A stretch of 64,000 nucleotides of DNA. It comes from Pseudarthrobacter sp. ATCC 49987. GTDB lineage: Bacteria > Actinomycetota > Actinomycetes > Actinomycetales > Micrococcaceae. Both the position numbers and the translations under genes were made by a program. The DNA lies in contig NZ_JAABNS010000001.1 of assembly GCF_009928425.1 (NCBI RefSeq), positions 2,418,001 to 2,482,000 on the forward strand, read 5' to 3'. The notes under the pieces were generated by a model. It was not told the origin of the DNA. It did no database searches and was given only the letters and a program-made list of their open reading frames with translations. Positions within the stretch are counted from its first letter, which is position 1. The number at the start of each line of letters is the position of its first letter. Positions 43,269 to 52,725 of the stretch are shown in pieces.

Positions 43269-44495
43269 TCAGCGGGCGCGGGCGCCGGCCCGCCAGACGG
43301 CGTGGGTCAGCGGGATGCCGGGCCGGTAGGCCAGGTGGGTGGCGGACGGTGCGTTGAGCAGGTGCAGGTCCGCGCGGTGTCCGACGGCGATCGAACCGAC
43401 CGCGCGTTCGCCGTCGGCGTCGTTGCCGGACTCCCGGCCAAGGGCCAGGGCGCCGCCGTATGTTGCGGCGCGCACGGCCTCGTGGACGCTGAGGCGCATC
43501 TGGAGCACGGCGGTGGTGACGCAGAACGCCATCGAGCTGGTGTAGGAGGTGCCGGGGTTGCAGTTGGACGCCAGTGCGAGCTGCACGCCGGCGTCGAGCA
43601 GTTCCCGGCCCGGTGCCAGCGGCTGGCGGGTGGACAGATCGCAGGCCGGCAGGCACGTCGCCACCGTGCCGCGTCTGGCACCCGTGCCACCGCCGCTGCT
43701 GCTGCCGGGGTCCCAGCCGGACCAGCTGGCCGCGAGGGCGTCGACGTCGGCGGCGGACAGGTAGTTGACGTGGTCCACGCTGGCGGCGCCGAACTCCACG
43801 GCGAGCCGCACACCGGGTCCCTCACCGAGCTGGTTGCCGTGCACCCGCAGGCCCAGTCCGGCGTCCCGGCAGGCCTGGAGCACGCGCCGGGACTGGTCCT
43901 CGGTGAAGGCACCGCGCTCGCAGAAGACGTCGGCCCAGCGCACAAACGGCCGCACGGCGGCGAGCATGGAGCCGCACACCAGCTCCGTGTACTCCTCGGC
44001 GTCCATCCCCGCCGGCACAAGGTGCGCGCCGAGGTACGTGACCTCGTCAACGACGGTGGAGGCGATCCGGGCGCTGCGGGCCTCGTTCTCGACATCCAGG
44101 CCGTAGCCGGTCTTGGTTTCGAGGTACGTGGTGCCCTGCGAAACAGCTTCGGCCACCCGGCCCATCGCCAGCCGGGTGAGGTCGAAGTCACTGGTGGCCC
44201 GGGTGGCGCCGGTGGTCACCGCGATCCCGCCGGCACTGTAACTCTCCCCCGCCATCCGGGCCTCGAATTCGGCCGTCCGGTCGCCGGCGAAGACGAGGTG
44301 GGTGTGCGAATCGACCCAGCCGGGCAACAGGGCGCGGCCGCCCGCGTCGACGGCCTCATCGGCGGCCGGCGCGTCCGCCGCCTGCCCCAGCCAGGCGATC
44401 CGTTCGCCCTCGATCACCACGGCCGCGTCCTTGAGGACCCGGTGGTCCAGGTCCTGGGTCATCAGCTCGGCAACGTTGGTGATCAGGGTGCTCAT
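43269..44495 (-). CDS. hutI: Imidazolonepropionase
   Basis: Third step of histidine degradation: imidazolone propionate to N-formimino-glutamate. 408 aa; amidohydrolase fold with metal motif WVDSHTHLVFAGDRTAEFEA (about 64-83) and the substrate arginine/tyrosine area ETKTGYGLDVENEARSARIA (about 128-147). The second metal site is RVHGNQLGEGPGVRLAVEFG, then ASVDHVNYLS. No other hut genes are in the window, so they are either farther away or split. It sits 11 nt after the FAD oxidoreductase on the same strand. Confidence 0.9.
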   Translation of the reverse strand: MSTLITNVAELMTQDLDHRVLKDAAVVIEGERIAWLGQAADAPAADEAVDAGGRALLPGWVDSHTHLVFAGDRTAEFEARMAGESYSAGGIAVTTGATRATSDFDLTRLAMGRVAEAVSQGTTYLETKTGYGLDVENEARSARIASTVVDEVTYLGAHLVPAGMDAEEYTELVCGSMLAAVRPFVRWADVFCERGAFTEDQSRRVLQACRDAGLGLRVHGNQLGEGPGVRLAVEFGAASVDHVNYLSAADVDALAASWSGWDPGSSSGGGTGARRGTVATCLPACDLSTRQPLAPGRELLDAGVQLALASNCNPGTSYTSSMAFCVTTAVLQMRLSVHEAVRAATYGGALALGRESGNDADGERAVGSIAVGHRADLHLLNAPSATHLAYRPGIPLTHAVWRAGARAR

Positions 44496-44506
44496 GAGTC
44501 CATTCT

Positions 44507-45631
44507 TCAGCGCCGGATGGACCAGCGCGTCGCCGCCAGCGCCTTCGCTGTCCGGGATGCCGGACCGGCCGCGGTGTCGCCGCCGGCGGCCGGGCCGGCG
44601 CCCCGGCCCGCGAGGATCAGACCGGCGGCCAGTTCGGCGATGCCGGAGGAGGTCTGGAAGCCGTAGCCGCCCTGGCCGGCGAGCCAGAAGAATCCGGGGG
44701 CTTCGGCGTCGAACCCCACCACCGGGACGCCGTCGGCCGCTTCCGTCCGCAGCCCTGTCCAGGCCTGGCGGACGCCGCGGATGCCGAGGGTGGTCAGGGT
44801 GTTGAGCCGGGCGATGAGCCCTTCGATGTCTCCCGGGTGCGGCTGCGCGTCCTCGGGCCCGCTGGGTTCGTGTTCCGACGGCGAAATCAGGACCTGTCCG
44901 TCGTCGCGCCGGAAGTAGAAGGAGTCGTCGGCGGCGGCCACCATGGGGCTGGACTCCGGGAGGGGATGCTCGACGTCGACAATCGCCGCGGTGCGCCGGT
45001 ACGGCTGCAGCTGGACCTTCTCGACGCCGCTGAGCACGGCCAGTTCGTCGGCCCAGGCGCCGGCTGCATTGACCACGACGGCGGCCTGGAAGCCTTCCTG
45101 CCCGGCACCGAGTTCCCAGCCGGAGCCGAGGCGCTGGGCCGAGTGGACCCGGGCGCCGGTGATGATGTCCACGCCGCCGGCTTCGGCGCGCCGGCGGTGG
45201 TCCTCAAGGAGCAGGGGCGCGTTGCAGGCGAAGGAGCCGGTGTCCAGGCCGGCGGCGGCGAAGGAGTCCGGGAGCAGGGCCGGGCAGAGTTCCAGGGCCT
45301 CGGCATGGGTGATCGGCCGCATGTGCCCGCTGGCCTGCTCCCGCACGGTGGCGTCGTCGCCGATCAACATGAAGCTGCGCGGCGAGAGCACCGGTTCCGG
45401 CCGGTGGGCGTCCTGGGCGGCGATCAGTTCGAGGGTGCGGAGGGTGAGCTCCTGGACCGCGGGCGGCCCGTAGCTGGGGATCAGTTGCCGGGCCGAGCGC
45501 GCCGACGTGTGGTACGCCAGGGTCTGCTCGGCTTCGACCAGGGCGACGCTGCATTTCCCGGCGAGGGCTGAGGCAAGGGACAGGCCGGCGATACCGCCGC
45601 CGACAATCACGACATCGTAATTAGCTGACAT
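44507..45631 (-). CDS. FAD-dependent amine oxidoreductase (D-amino-acid oxidase/glycine oxidase fold)
   Basis: 374 aa from ATG 45631. The FAD-binding motif is YDVVIVGGGIAGLSLASALA (5-24), followed by ALVEAEQTLAYHTSARSARQ. The DAO pattern includes VVNAAGAWADELAVLSGVEK, the substrate loop ending GIRGVRQAWTGLRTEAADGV, and the C-terminal FWLAGQGGYGFQTSSGIAEL. Likely substrates are glycine, sarcosine or a D-amino acid. It lies between kbl (95 nt upstream) and hutI, both amino-acid catabolic, which fits oxidation of glycine from Kbl. Confidence 0.85.
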   Translation of the reverse strand: MSANYDVVIVGGGIAGLSLASALAGKCSVALVEAEQTLAYHTSARSARQLIPSYGPPAVQELTLRTLELIAAQDAHRPEPVLSPRSFMLIGDDATVREQASGHMRPITHAEALELCPALLPDSFAAAGLDTGSFACNAPLLLEDHRRRAEAGGVDIITGARVHSAQRLGSGWELGAGQEGFQAAVVVNAAGAWADELAVLSGVEKVQLQPYRRTAAIVDVEHPLPESSPMVAAADDSFYFRRDDGQVLISPSEHEPSGPEDAQPHPGDIEGLIARLNTLTTLGIRGVRQAWTGLRTEAADGVPVVGFDAEAPGFFWLAGQGGYGFQTSSGIAELAAGLILAGRGAGPAAGGDTAAGPASRTAKALAATRWSIRR

Positions 45632-45726
45632 GGTTCCATCCTTGCAGACGGATGCGGTTGCGGCGCCCCTGTGGCGCCGCAACCTGAGAGCTGCGCGGCC
45701 GGCGAAGCTCCGTTTGGCCGTCGACC

Positions 45727-46935
45727 CTAGCTGGCGACGGCGGCGCGGCTGCGCACGAAGGCCTGCACGCATGCCTCGACGTCTTCGGCGCTGTGCGCGG
45801 CGGAGAGCTGGACGCGGATCCGGGCCGCGCCCTTGGGCACCACCGGGTAGCTGAACGCCGTAACAAAGACGCCGTTGTGCAGCATGGCGTCCGCCACCTT
45901 GGCGGCCATCACGGCGTCGCCGAACATGACCGGGACGATGGCGTGCTCGCCCGGGAGCAGCTCGAAGCCTTCTTCGCTCATGCGGCTCCGGAACAGCCCG
46001 GCGTTGGCGAAGAGCTTGCTGCGCAGTTCGCCGGAGTTCTCCACGAGGTCCAGGGCCTTCAGCGTGGCCGCGACGATGGCCGGGGCCAGCGAGTTGGAGA
46101 ACAGGTACGGGCGGGCCTTCTGGCGGAGCATGGCGACGACTTCGCGGCGGCCGGAGACGTAGCCGCCGGAGGCACCGCCCAGGGCCTTGCCGAAGGTGCC
46201 GGTGTAGATGTCCACGCGGTCCGAGACGCCGGCGTGCTCCGGGGTGCCGGCACCGCTGGCGCCCATAAAGCCAACGGCGTGCGAGTCGTCGACCATGACC
46301 AGGGCGTCGTACTTTTCGGCGAGGTCGCAGATCGCCTCAAGCGGGGCGAGGAAGCCGTCCATCGAGAAGACGCCGTCCGTGACGATGATCTTGCGCCTTG
46401 CCGGGTTCTCCTGCGTGGTCGCCTCGATCAGCTTGGATTCGAGGTCCGCCATGTCCTGGTTGGCGTAGCGGAAGCGCTGGGCCTTGCAGAGCCGGATGCC
46501 GTCGATGATCGACGCGTGGTTCAGCGCATCGGAGATGACGGCGTCTTCCGGGCCGAAGAGCGATTCGAACACACCGCCGTTGGCATCGAAGCAGCTGGAG
46601 AACAGGATGGTGTCCTCGGTGCCGAGGAATTCCGAGACGCGTGCCTCCAGCGCCAGGTGCAGGTCCTGGGTGCCGCAGATGAACCGGACGCTGGCCATCC
46701 CGAAGCCACGGTCGTCCATTGCGGACTTGGCGGCGGCGATGATCTCCGGGTGGTCCGCGAGGCCCAGGTAGTTGTTGGCGCAAAAGTTCAGCACGTCCGC
46801 GCTGGACTCGCCGATCTGGCCGGCCTTGATGTGGTTGGCCTGGGGCGAGTCAATGTGCCGCTCGGTCTTGAACAGTCCGGCGCTGCGGATCTCGTCCAGT
46901 TCGTGCTGCAGCTGGTCCTTGATGGCTGAATACAT
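45727..46935 (-). CDS. kbl: Glycine C-acetyltransferase (2-amino-3-ketobutyrate CoA ligase)
   Basis: Splits 2-amino-3-ketobutyrate with CoA to glycine and acetyl-CoA, the second step of threonine degradation. 402 aa; alpha-oxoamine synthase fold with the typical start ([20 protein letters not shown]), [20 protein letters not shown] and the PLP lysine in [20 protein letters not shown] (about 241). It follows tdh by 51 nt on the same strand, the standard pair. Confidence 0.95.
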   Translation of the reverse strand: MYSAIKDQLQHELDEIRSAGLFKTERHIDSPQANHIKAGQIGESSADVLNFCANNYLGLADHPEIIAAAKSAMDDRGFGMASVRFICGTQDLHLALEARVSEFLGTEDTILFSSCFDANGGVFESLFGPEDAVISDALNHASIIDGIRLCKAQRFRYANQDMADLESKLIEATTQENPARRKIIVTDGVFSMDGFLAPLEAICDLAEKYDALVMVDDSHAVGFMGASGAGTPEHAGVSDRVDIYTGTFGKALGGASGGYVSGRREVVAMLRQKARPYLFSNSLAPAIVAATLKALDLVENSGELRSKLFANAGLFRSRMSEEGFELLPGEHAIVPVMFGDAVMAAKVADAMLHNGVFVTAFSYPVVPKGAARIRVQLSAAHSAEDVEACVQAFVRSRAAVAS

Positions 46936-46986
46936 TTAGGTTGGGCTCCTCAGCTGGTGGGGTCGGTGGGCCGAAACGGTGGCGGG

Positions 46987-48033
46987 TTAGAAGCAGGTCC
47001 AGTCCAGGACCACCTTGCCGCCCACGCCGGCGCGGGCGATCTCGAAGCCCTTTTCCCAGTCGGTGGCGGGAAGGGTGTCCGTGACGACGGCGGAGATGTT
47101 GGCGCGCAGGACCGGGTTGGAGGACAACATGGCGCTCATGGCGTACCAGGTCTCGAACATTTCGCGCCCGTAGATGCCCTTCATGGTCAGCATATGCGTG
47201 ACCACTTTGCCCCAGTCGATGTCGATGGACTGGCTGGGCAGTCCGAGCATCGCGATCCTGCCGCCGTGGTTCATGTTGTCGATCATCTCAGGCAGGGCCG
47301 TGGGGTGTCCCGACATTTCCATGCCGATGTCGAATCCCTCGCGCATGCCCAGCTCGCGCTGGGCGTCCTTGACGCGCATCTTCGAGACGTCGATCGCGAG
47401 GTCGACGCCGAGGGCCCGGGCCAGTTCCAGCCGCGGCGCGGAGACGTCGGTGATGGCGATCTTGCGGGCGCCGGCGTGGCGGGCGACGGCGATCGCCATC
47501 AGTCCGATGGGCCCGGCACCGGTGATCAGCACGTCCTCGCCGACCAGGGGGAAGCTGAGCGCGGTGTGGACGGCGTTGCCGAAGGGGTCGAAGATGGCGC
47601 CAAGTTCCGGCGTCACGGACGGGTCCTGGTGCACCCAGACGTTGGTTTCGGGGATCACAACGTACTCGGCGAACGCGCCGTCGCGCTGGACGCCGACGCT
47701 GACGGTGTTGATGCACATCTGCTTGCGGCCGGCGCGGCAGTTGCGGCAGATGCCGCAGACAATGTGGCCTTCGCCGGAGACGCGGTCCCCGACCTTGACA
47801 TCCAGGACGTCCTCGCCGGTCTCGACGACTTCGCCGTAGAACTCGTGGCCGGCGATCAGCGGGGCGTTGATGATGCCCTGCGCCCACGCGTCCCACGACT
47901 GGATGTGCAGGTCGGTGCCGCAGATGCCGGTGGTCATGACGCGGATCTTGACATCGCCGGGGCCGGTTTCCGGCTCGGGACGGTCAACCAGCTCGAATCC
48001 TGCGTGGGCGCCGGCCTTGTAGAGAGCCTTCAT
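46987..48033 (-). CDS. tdh: L-threonine 3-dehydrogenase
   Basis: NAD-dependent oxidation of threonine to 2-amino-3-ketobutyrate. 348 aa from ATG 48033 (an earlier in-frame start adds seven residues). MDR fold: catalytic zinc area [15 protein letters not shown] (about 31-45) and [12 protein letters not shown] (about 58-69). The four-Cys structural zinc motif is in [18 protein letters not shown], and the Rossmann fold is around [20 protein letters not shown]. It heads the leftward tdh-kbl set; a LysR gene is divergent with 160 nt between. Confidence 0.95.
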   Translation of the reverse strand: MKALYKAGAHAGFELVDRPEPETGPGDVKIRVMTTGICGTDLHIQSWDAWAQGIINAPLIAGHEFYGEVVETGEDVLDVKVGDRVSGEGHIVCGICRNCRAGRKQMCINTVSVGVQRDGAFAEYVVIPETNVWVHQDPSVTPELGAIFDPFGNAVHTALSFPLVGEDVLITGAGPIGLMAIAVARHAGARKIAITDVSAPRLELARALGVDLAIDVSKMRVKDAQRELGMREGFDIGMEMSGHPTALPEMIDNMNHGGRIAMLGLPSQSIDIDWGKVVTHMLTMKGIYGREMFETWYAMSAMLSSNPVLRANISAVVTDTLPATDWEKGFEIARAGVGGKVVLDWTCF

Positions 48034-48193
48034 GGGCCTTCCTAACTGTGCCATCCATCAAGCACGTGTGGTCCGCTGCCTGGGACAGCTGTGTGGGTCA
48101 ACTCACCCCCATTAGAGCCGCTGCAAAGCATTAGCACAACCTGATTTTTCTCAATCGACGATTTAGCATCTCCTTGCGCATAGACTGGGCGGC

Positions 48194-49102
48194 ATGGAAA
48201 TCCACCAGCTGGAGATGCTCCGCGAACTCGGGGCGCTCGGGAGCGTCAAGGCCGTCGCGGAAACCCTGCTCGTCACGCCGTCGGCGGTATCCCAGCAGCT
48301 GGCCACCCTGCAGAAATCCGTGGAGGTGCCGCTGACCCGCAAGGAGGGCCGGAACCTGGTCCTGACCGAGGCCGGGCAGGTGCTCGCGGACGCCGGAGCC
48401 GCCGTCGTGAGCGCCATGGCCGATGCCCGGACGGCGATCGGCGCCTACCACGGCTCCCCGGTGGCGCCGGTGACGCTGAGCGGCTTCCACAGCGCGGGGC
48501 AGGCGTTGTTCGCGCCGCTGGCCCGGCTGCTGGCCGCGCCGGGGCAGCCGCGGATCCTGCTCACGGACGAGGATGTGGCCCAGCAGGACTTCCCGGCGCT
48601 GACGGCCCGGTATGACCTGGTGCTCGCGCACCGGATGGACCACAGCCCGCGCTGGCCCCAGGAGCGGGTCGCGGTGATCCCGCTGGCGCATGAGCCGCTG
48701 GACGTCGCGTTGCCTGCCGGGCACCGGCTGGCCGCCCAGCGGGCGGTGACGGCGGACGACGTCGTCGGCGAACCATGGGTGACCAGCCGCACCGGATACT
48801 CCCCCGCGGACGTGCTCTCCGCCGTCGCCGCCGTCTCCAGCCGGGAACTGAACATCGTCCACCGGATCAACGATTACTCCACGGTGGCGGCGCTGGTGGC
48901 GACCGGGAGCGTGATCGGGCTGCTGCCGCGGTACACGGCGCGGCCGGTGCTGAACCCAGGCATTGTGCTGCGGCCGCTCGAGGGCATCAGCACCCGGCGT
49001 CGGATCGATGTCCTGGCCCGTCCCGAGAACCTTAAACGCAGATCGGTCATGATGGTCTGCGAAGCACTGCAGACCATCATGACCGATTTAGTGGGCGGCT
49101 AG
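48194..49102 (+). CDS. LysR-family transcriptional regulator (likely of tdh-kbl)
   Basis: 302 aa. The N-terminal HTH is EIHQLEMLRELGALGSVKAV then ETLLVTPSAVSQQLATLQKS; the effector domain is about 85-300. It is divergent from tdh, the usual regulator-target layout, and shares a 160-bp promoter region with TTAGCA repeats (near 48131 and 48163). The effector is unknown. It ends 3 bp before the gatB stop codon, on the opposite strand. Confidence 0.88.
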   Translation: MEIHQLEMLRELGALGSVKAVAETLLVTPSAVSQQLATLQKSVEVPLTRKEGRNLVLTEAGQVLADAGAAVVSAMADARTAIGAYHGSPVAPVTLSGFHSAGQALFAPLARLLAAPGQPRILLTDEDVAQQDFPALTARYDLVLAHRMDHSPRWPQERVAVIPLAHEPLDVALPAGHRLAAQRAVTADDVVGEPWVTSRTGYSPADVLSAVAAVSSRELNIVHRINDYSTVAALVATGSVIGLLPRYTARPVLNPGIVLRPLEGISTRRRIDVLARPENLKRRSVMMVCEALQTIMTDLVGG

Positions 49103-49105
49103 GAC

Positions 49106-50611
49106 TTAGCCTTCGACGCCGAGGCGCTCCAGGATCAGTTCCTTGACGCGGCCGGCGTCGGCCTGGCCGCGGGTGGCCTTCATGACGGCGCCGACGATCG
49201 CGCCGATCGCCTGGAGCTTGCCGCCGCGGATCTTGTCCGCGACGCCGGGCTGCGCGGCGAGGGCCGCGTCGATGGCTTCGAGCAGGGGGCCGTCGTCGGA
49301 GACTACGGCGAGGCCGCGCTTGTCGACGATTTCCGCCGGGGTGCCTTCGCCGGCGAGCACGCCGTCGAGGACCTCGGTGGCCATCTTGTTGTTGATCCTG
49401 CCGTCCTCGACCATCTGGTTCAGTTCCACGATGGTGGCCGGTGAGACACCGAGCTGGCCGGGGTCGACGTCGGCGTTCTTGGCGCGGCCGACGATCTCGC
49501 CCATCCACCACTTGCGGGCCACCGTGGCGGTGGCGCCGGCGGCGATGGTTTCCTCGATCTCGTCCATGACGCCGGCGTTGACGACGTCGCGGAACTCCAG
49601 GTCGGAGTAGCCCCAGTCGGCCTGCAGGCGCTTGCGGCGGGCGGCCGGCGGCTCGGGCAGCGTGGCCCGGAGCTCCTCGACCCATTCGCGTGAGGCGACG
49701 ATCGGCACGAGGTCCGGCTCCGGGAAGTAGCGGTAGTCATCGGCGTCGGACTTGGGCCGGCCCGAGGTCGTGGTGCGGGTGTCCTCGTGCCAGTGGCGGG
49801 TTTCCTGGACGACCGGCTCGCCGGAGTCCAGCACGGCGGCGTGCCGCTGGATCTCGTAGCGGACGGCGTGTTCGACGGCGCGCAGCGAGTTGACGTTCTT
49901 CGTCTCGGAGCGGATGCCGAAGCGTTCGCGGCCGTGCGGGCGGAGCGAGACGTTGGCGTCGCAGCGCACGTTGCCGCGTTCCATCTTCGCGTCCGAAACG
50001 CCGAGGTTCTTGACGATCTCGCGGACAGCGGCGACGTAGGCCTTGGCGAGCTCGGGCGCGCGGCTGCCGGCGCCCTCGATCGGCTTGGTGACGATCTCCA
50101 CGAGCGGCACGCCGGAGCGGTTGTAGTCCACGAGGGAGTAGTCCGCGCCCTGGATGCGGCCGGTGGCGCCGCCCATGTGGGTCAGCTTGCCGGCGTCCTC
50201 CTCCATGTGCGCGCGTTCGATTTCGACGCGGAAGATGGTTCCGTCGGAGAGCTCGATGTCCAGGTAGCCGTCGTACGCGATGGGCTCGTCGTACTGGGAG
50301 GTCTGGAAGTTCTTCGGGGTGTCCGGGTAGAAGTAGTTCTTCCGGGCGAAGCGGCAGGTCTCGGCGATCTTGCAGTTGAGCGCCAGGCCGATCTTGATGG
50401 AGGACTCGATCGCGGTCTTGTTCACGACGGGCAGGACGCCGGGCATGCCGAGGTCCACCTCGTTGACGTTGGTGTTGGGCTCGTCGCCGAAGACGTTCGG
50501 CGCGGAGGAGAACATTTTCGTCTTGGTGTTGAGTTCCACGTGGACCTCGAAGCCCAGGACGGGATCGTACTTCTCCATCGCCTCTTCGAAGCTGAGGGTT
50601 GCGTCAGTCAT
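49106..50611 (-). CDS. gatB: Aspartyl/glutamyl-tRNA amidotransferase subunit B
   Basis: tRNA-binding subunit of GatCAB, which turns Glu-tRNA-Gln (and Asp-tRNA-Asn) into the amide forms. 501 aa with the cradle domain start (YDPVLGFEVHVELNTKTKMF), the signature YFYPDTPKNFQTSQYDEPIA (about 91-110) and the C-terminal helical and YqeY-like domains. The start ATG shares one base with the gatA stop (TAATG). The presence of tRNA-Asn and of no asnS here fits but does not prove the Asn route. Confidence 0.96.
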   Translation of the reverse strand: MTDATLSFEEAMEKYDPVLGFEVHVELNTKTKMFSSAPNVFGDEPNTNVNEVDLGMPGVLPVVNKTAIESSIKIGLALNCKIAETCRFARKNYFYPDTPKNFQTSQYDEPIAYDGYLDIELSDGTIFRVEIERAHMEEDAGKLTHMGGATGRIQGADYSLVDYNRSGVPLVEIVTKPIEGAGSRAPELAKAYVAAVREIVKNLGVSDAKMERGNVRCDANVSLRPHGRERFGIRSETKNVNSLRAVEHAVRYEIQRHAAVLDSGEPVVQETRHWHEDTRTTTSGRPKSDADDYRYFPEPDLVPIVASREWVEELRATLPEPPAARRKRLQADWGYSDLEFRDVVNAGVMDEIEETIAAGATATVARKWWMGEIVGRAKNADVDPGQLGVSPATIVELNQMVEDGRINNKMATEVLDGVLAGEGTPAEIVDKRGLAVVSDDGPLLEAIDAALAAQPGVADKIRGGKLQAIGAIVGAVMKATRGQADAGRVKELILERLGVEG

Positions 50612-52185
50612 TAGTAGGAACCTCCGTGGCTCGCGGGGGCGCCAGCAGCAACTGCCGGTGCAGGATCAGTCAGGGAAGGAGCCTTGTCCAGCAGCGGGCC
50701 GCCCCACTGTGCCTCGAGCAGGGATTCGAGCACCGCACCGACACGGTACAGCCGGGCGTCCTGGCGGGCCGGGGCCAGCAGCTGGACGCCGACCGGCAGC
50801 CCGTCCTCGTCGGCCAGGCCGCCGGGCAGGGACAGCCCCGGGACACCGGCCATGTTGGCGGGGATGGTGGCGACGTCGTTGAGGTACATCGCCAGCGGGT
50901 CGTTGAGCTTCTCGCCGAGCTTGAACGCCGTGGTGGGCGCCGTCGGGGAGATCAGCACGTCGGCCTTGACGAACGCGGCGTCGAAGTCGCGCTGGATCAG
51001 GGTGCGCACCTTCTGGGCCGAGCCGTAGTACGCGTCGTAGTAGCCGGCGCTCAGCGCGTAGGTGCCCAGGATGATGCGGCGCTTGACCTCGTCGCCGAAG
51101 CCGGCGGCGCGGGTGGCGCCCATAACGCGTTCGATCGTCATCGGGCCGTCTTCGGGCAGGACCCGCAGGCCGTACCGGACGCCGTCGAACTTGGCCAGGT
51201 TCGAGGAGGCCTCGGACGGCATGATCAGGTAGTAGGCGCCCAGGGCGTACTTGAAGTTGGGGCAGGAAACCTCAACGATTTCCGCGCCGGCCTGCTTGAG
51301 CAGCTCGAGGGATTCGTTGAAGCGGTTCTCGACGCCGGCCTGGTAGCCCTCGCCGTGGAGTTCCTTGATGATGCCGATCTTCATGCCGCGCACGTTGCCG
51401 ATCGACGCGGCCGCCACAAGGTCCTCCATCGGGTCCTGCAGCGACGTGGAGTCGTGCGGGTCGTGGCCGCCGATGACCTGGTGCAGCAGAGCGGAGTCCA
51501 GCACGGTGCGGGAGACCGGGCCGATCTGGTCCAGCGAGGAGGCCATGGCGATCGCGCCGTAGCGGGACACGCCGCCGTAGGTGGGCTTCACGCCGACGGT
51601 GCCGGTGACGGCGCCGGGCTGGCGGATCGAGCCGCCGGTGTCGGTGCCGAGGGCCAGTGGGGCTTCGAAGGCCGCGACGGCGGCGGCGGAACCGCCGCCG
51701 GAGCCGCCGGGGATCCGGTCGAGGTCCCAGGGGTTGTGGGTGGGGCCGAAGGCGGAGTGCTCGGTGGAGGAGCCCATCGCGAATTCGTCCAGGTTGGTCT
51801 TGCCCAGGATCGGCATCTTCGCGGCGCGCAGGCGCTTGACCACGGTGGCGTCGTAGGGGCTGTGCCAGCCTTCGAGGATCTTCGAGCCGGCCGTGGTGGG
51901 CTGGCCGACGGTGACGATCAGGTCCTTGACGGCGATCGGCACACCGGCGAGGGCGTGAAGCTCTTCGGCAGCGGCGCCGCCGGCGGCGCGGATCGCGTCC
52001 ACCTCGGCGGCGACGGCGAGCGCCTCGTCCGTGTTGACGTGCAGGAAGGCGTGGACCTTGCCGTCGACGGCGGCGATGCGGTCCAGGTGGGCCTGGGTGA
52101 TCTCGACGGCGGAGACCTCGCGGGCGGCGAGCTTGCCGGCGAGGGCTGCGGCGGAGGAGCGGATCAGTTCGTTGTTCTCAGTCAT
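50611..52185 (-). CDS. gatA: Aspartyl/glutamyl-tRNA amidotransferase subunit A
   Basis: Glutaminase subunit of GatCAB. 524 aa from ATG 52185. The amidase-signature triad is visible: Lys in [15 protein letters not shown], the cis-Ser in [15 protein letters not shown], and the nucleophile Ser in [16 protein letters not shown]. The GGSGGGS form (Gly instead of the second Ser) is usual in actinobacterial GatA. A Pro/Ala-rich C-terminal tail follows. It starts 4 nt after the gatC stop. Confidence 0.96.
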   Translation of the reverse strand: MTENNELIRSSAAALAGKLAAREVSAVEITQAHLDRIAAVDGKVHAFLHVNTDEALAVAAEVDAIRAAGGAAAEELHALAGVPIAVKDLIVTVGQPTTAGSKILEGWHSPYDATVVKRLRAAKMPILGKTNLDEFAMGSSTEHSAFGPTHNPWDLDRIPGGSGGGSAAAVAAFEAPLALGTDTGGSIRQPGAVTGTVGVKPTYGGVSRYGAIAMASSLDQIGPVSRTVLDSALLHQVIGGHDPHDSTSLQDPMEDLVAAASIGNVRGMKIGIIKELHGEGYQAGVENRFNESLELLKQAGAEIVEVSCPNFKYALGAYYLIMPSEASSNLAKFDGVRYGLRVLPEDGPMTIERVMGATRAAGFGDEVKRRIILGTYALSAGYYDAYYGSAQKVRTLIQRDFDAAFVKADVLISPTAPTTAFKLGEKLNDPLAMYLNDVATIPANMAGVPGLSLPGGLADEDGLPVGVQLLAPARQDARLYRVGAVLESLLEAQWGGPLLDKAPSLTDPAPAVAAGAPASHGGSY

Positions 52186-52189
52186 GTTC

Positions 52190-52486
52190 TTAGCCCTCAT
52201 CCAGGATTGCCGGGACCTTGAAGCGGCCTTCGTACGCGTCGGGGGCGCCGGAGAGTGCCTGCTCGGCGGTGAAAGTGTGGCCCACAACGTCCTCGCGGAA
52301 CACGTTCGTCAGCGGGATCGGATGGGACGTGGCCGGGACGTCGTCACCGGCGGCTTCACTGACGGATTTCACTGATTCGACGATGACGGCGAGTTCGCCG
52401 GCCATCCTGTCGAGCTCTTCAGCACTCATCTCGATGTGCGCGAGACGCGCGAGATGCGCGACGTCGTCGCGGTTGATCGCAGCCAT
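52190..52486 (-). CDS. gatC: Aspartyl/glutamyl-tRNA amidotransferase subunit C
   Basis: Small clamp that stabilises GatA-GatB. 98 aa, with the standard start [20 protein letters not shown], the region [20 protein letters not shown] and the conserved end [26 protein letters not shown] lies just before the ATG at 52486. First gene of the gatCAB operon. Confidence 0.94.
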   Translation of the reverse strand: MAAINRDDVAHLARLAHIEMSAEELDRMAGELAVIVESVKSVSEAAGDDVPATSHPIPLTNVFREDVVGHTFTAEQALSGAPDAYEGRFKVPAILDEG

Positions 52487-52656
52487 GGATCTCCCCTGCA
52501 AGTTCGGATTATTTTCCGTCCCAGTCTACGTGTCCCTGCGTGTTGTTACTGTCCGGCGCCAGGCCGGACGATCCTTTGGCTGCTCGCTCGTTCCTCGCTT
52601 GGACGCAGCCGGCAGGATGTCCGTCCCGTCACCGTTGCGCCTCCCTCACCGAACGC

Positions 52657-52693
52657 GACTGTCGAGTCCGGAAAAATTCCGAACTCGACAGTC
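52657..52693 (-). terminator. Hairpin downstream of the CitMHS gene
   Basis: GACTGTCGAGTCCGGAA (52657-52673) pairs with TTCCGAACTCGACAGTC (52677-52693) over 17 bp with one G-T position and a 3-nt loop. It is 33 bp past the CitMHS stop. No clear T-run, but the stem is stable enough to stop transcription or protect the mRNA end. Confidence 0.6.
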
Positions 52694-52725
52694 TCGTTGT
52701 TTGATTTTGTGGTGGTGGTGGTTTG

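Noticed and set aside
48034-48193. LysR operator in the tdh promoter region
   Set aside because: Only short TTAGCA direct repeats are seen; no convincing T-N11-A palindrome, so no separate site was called.
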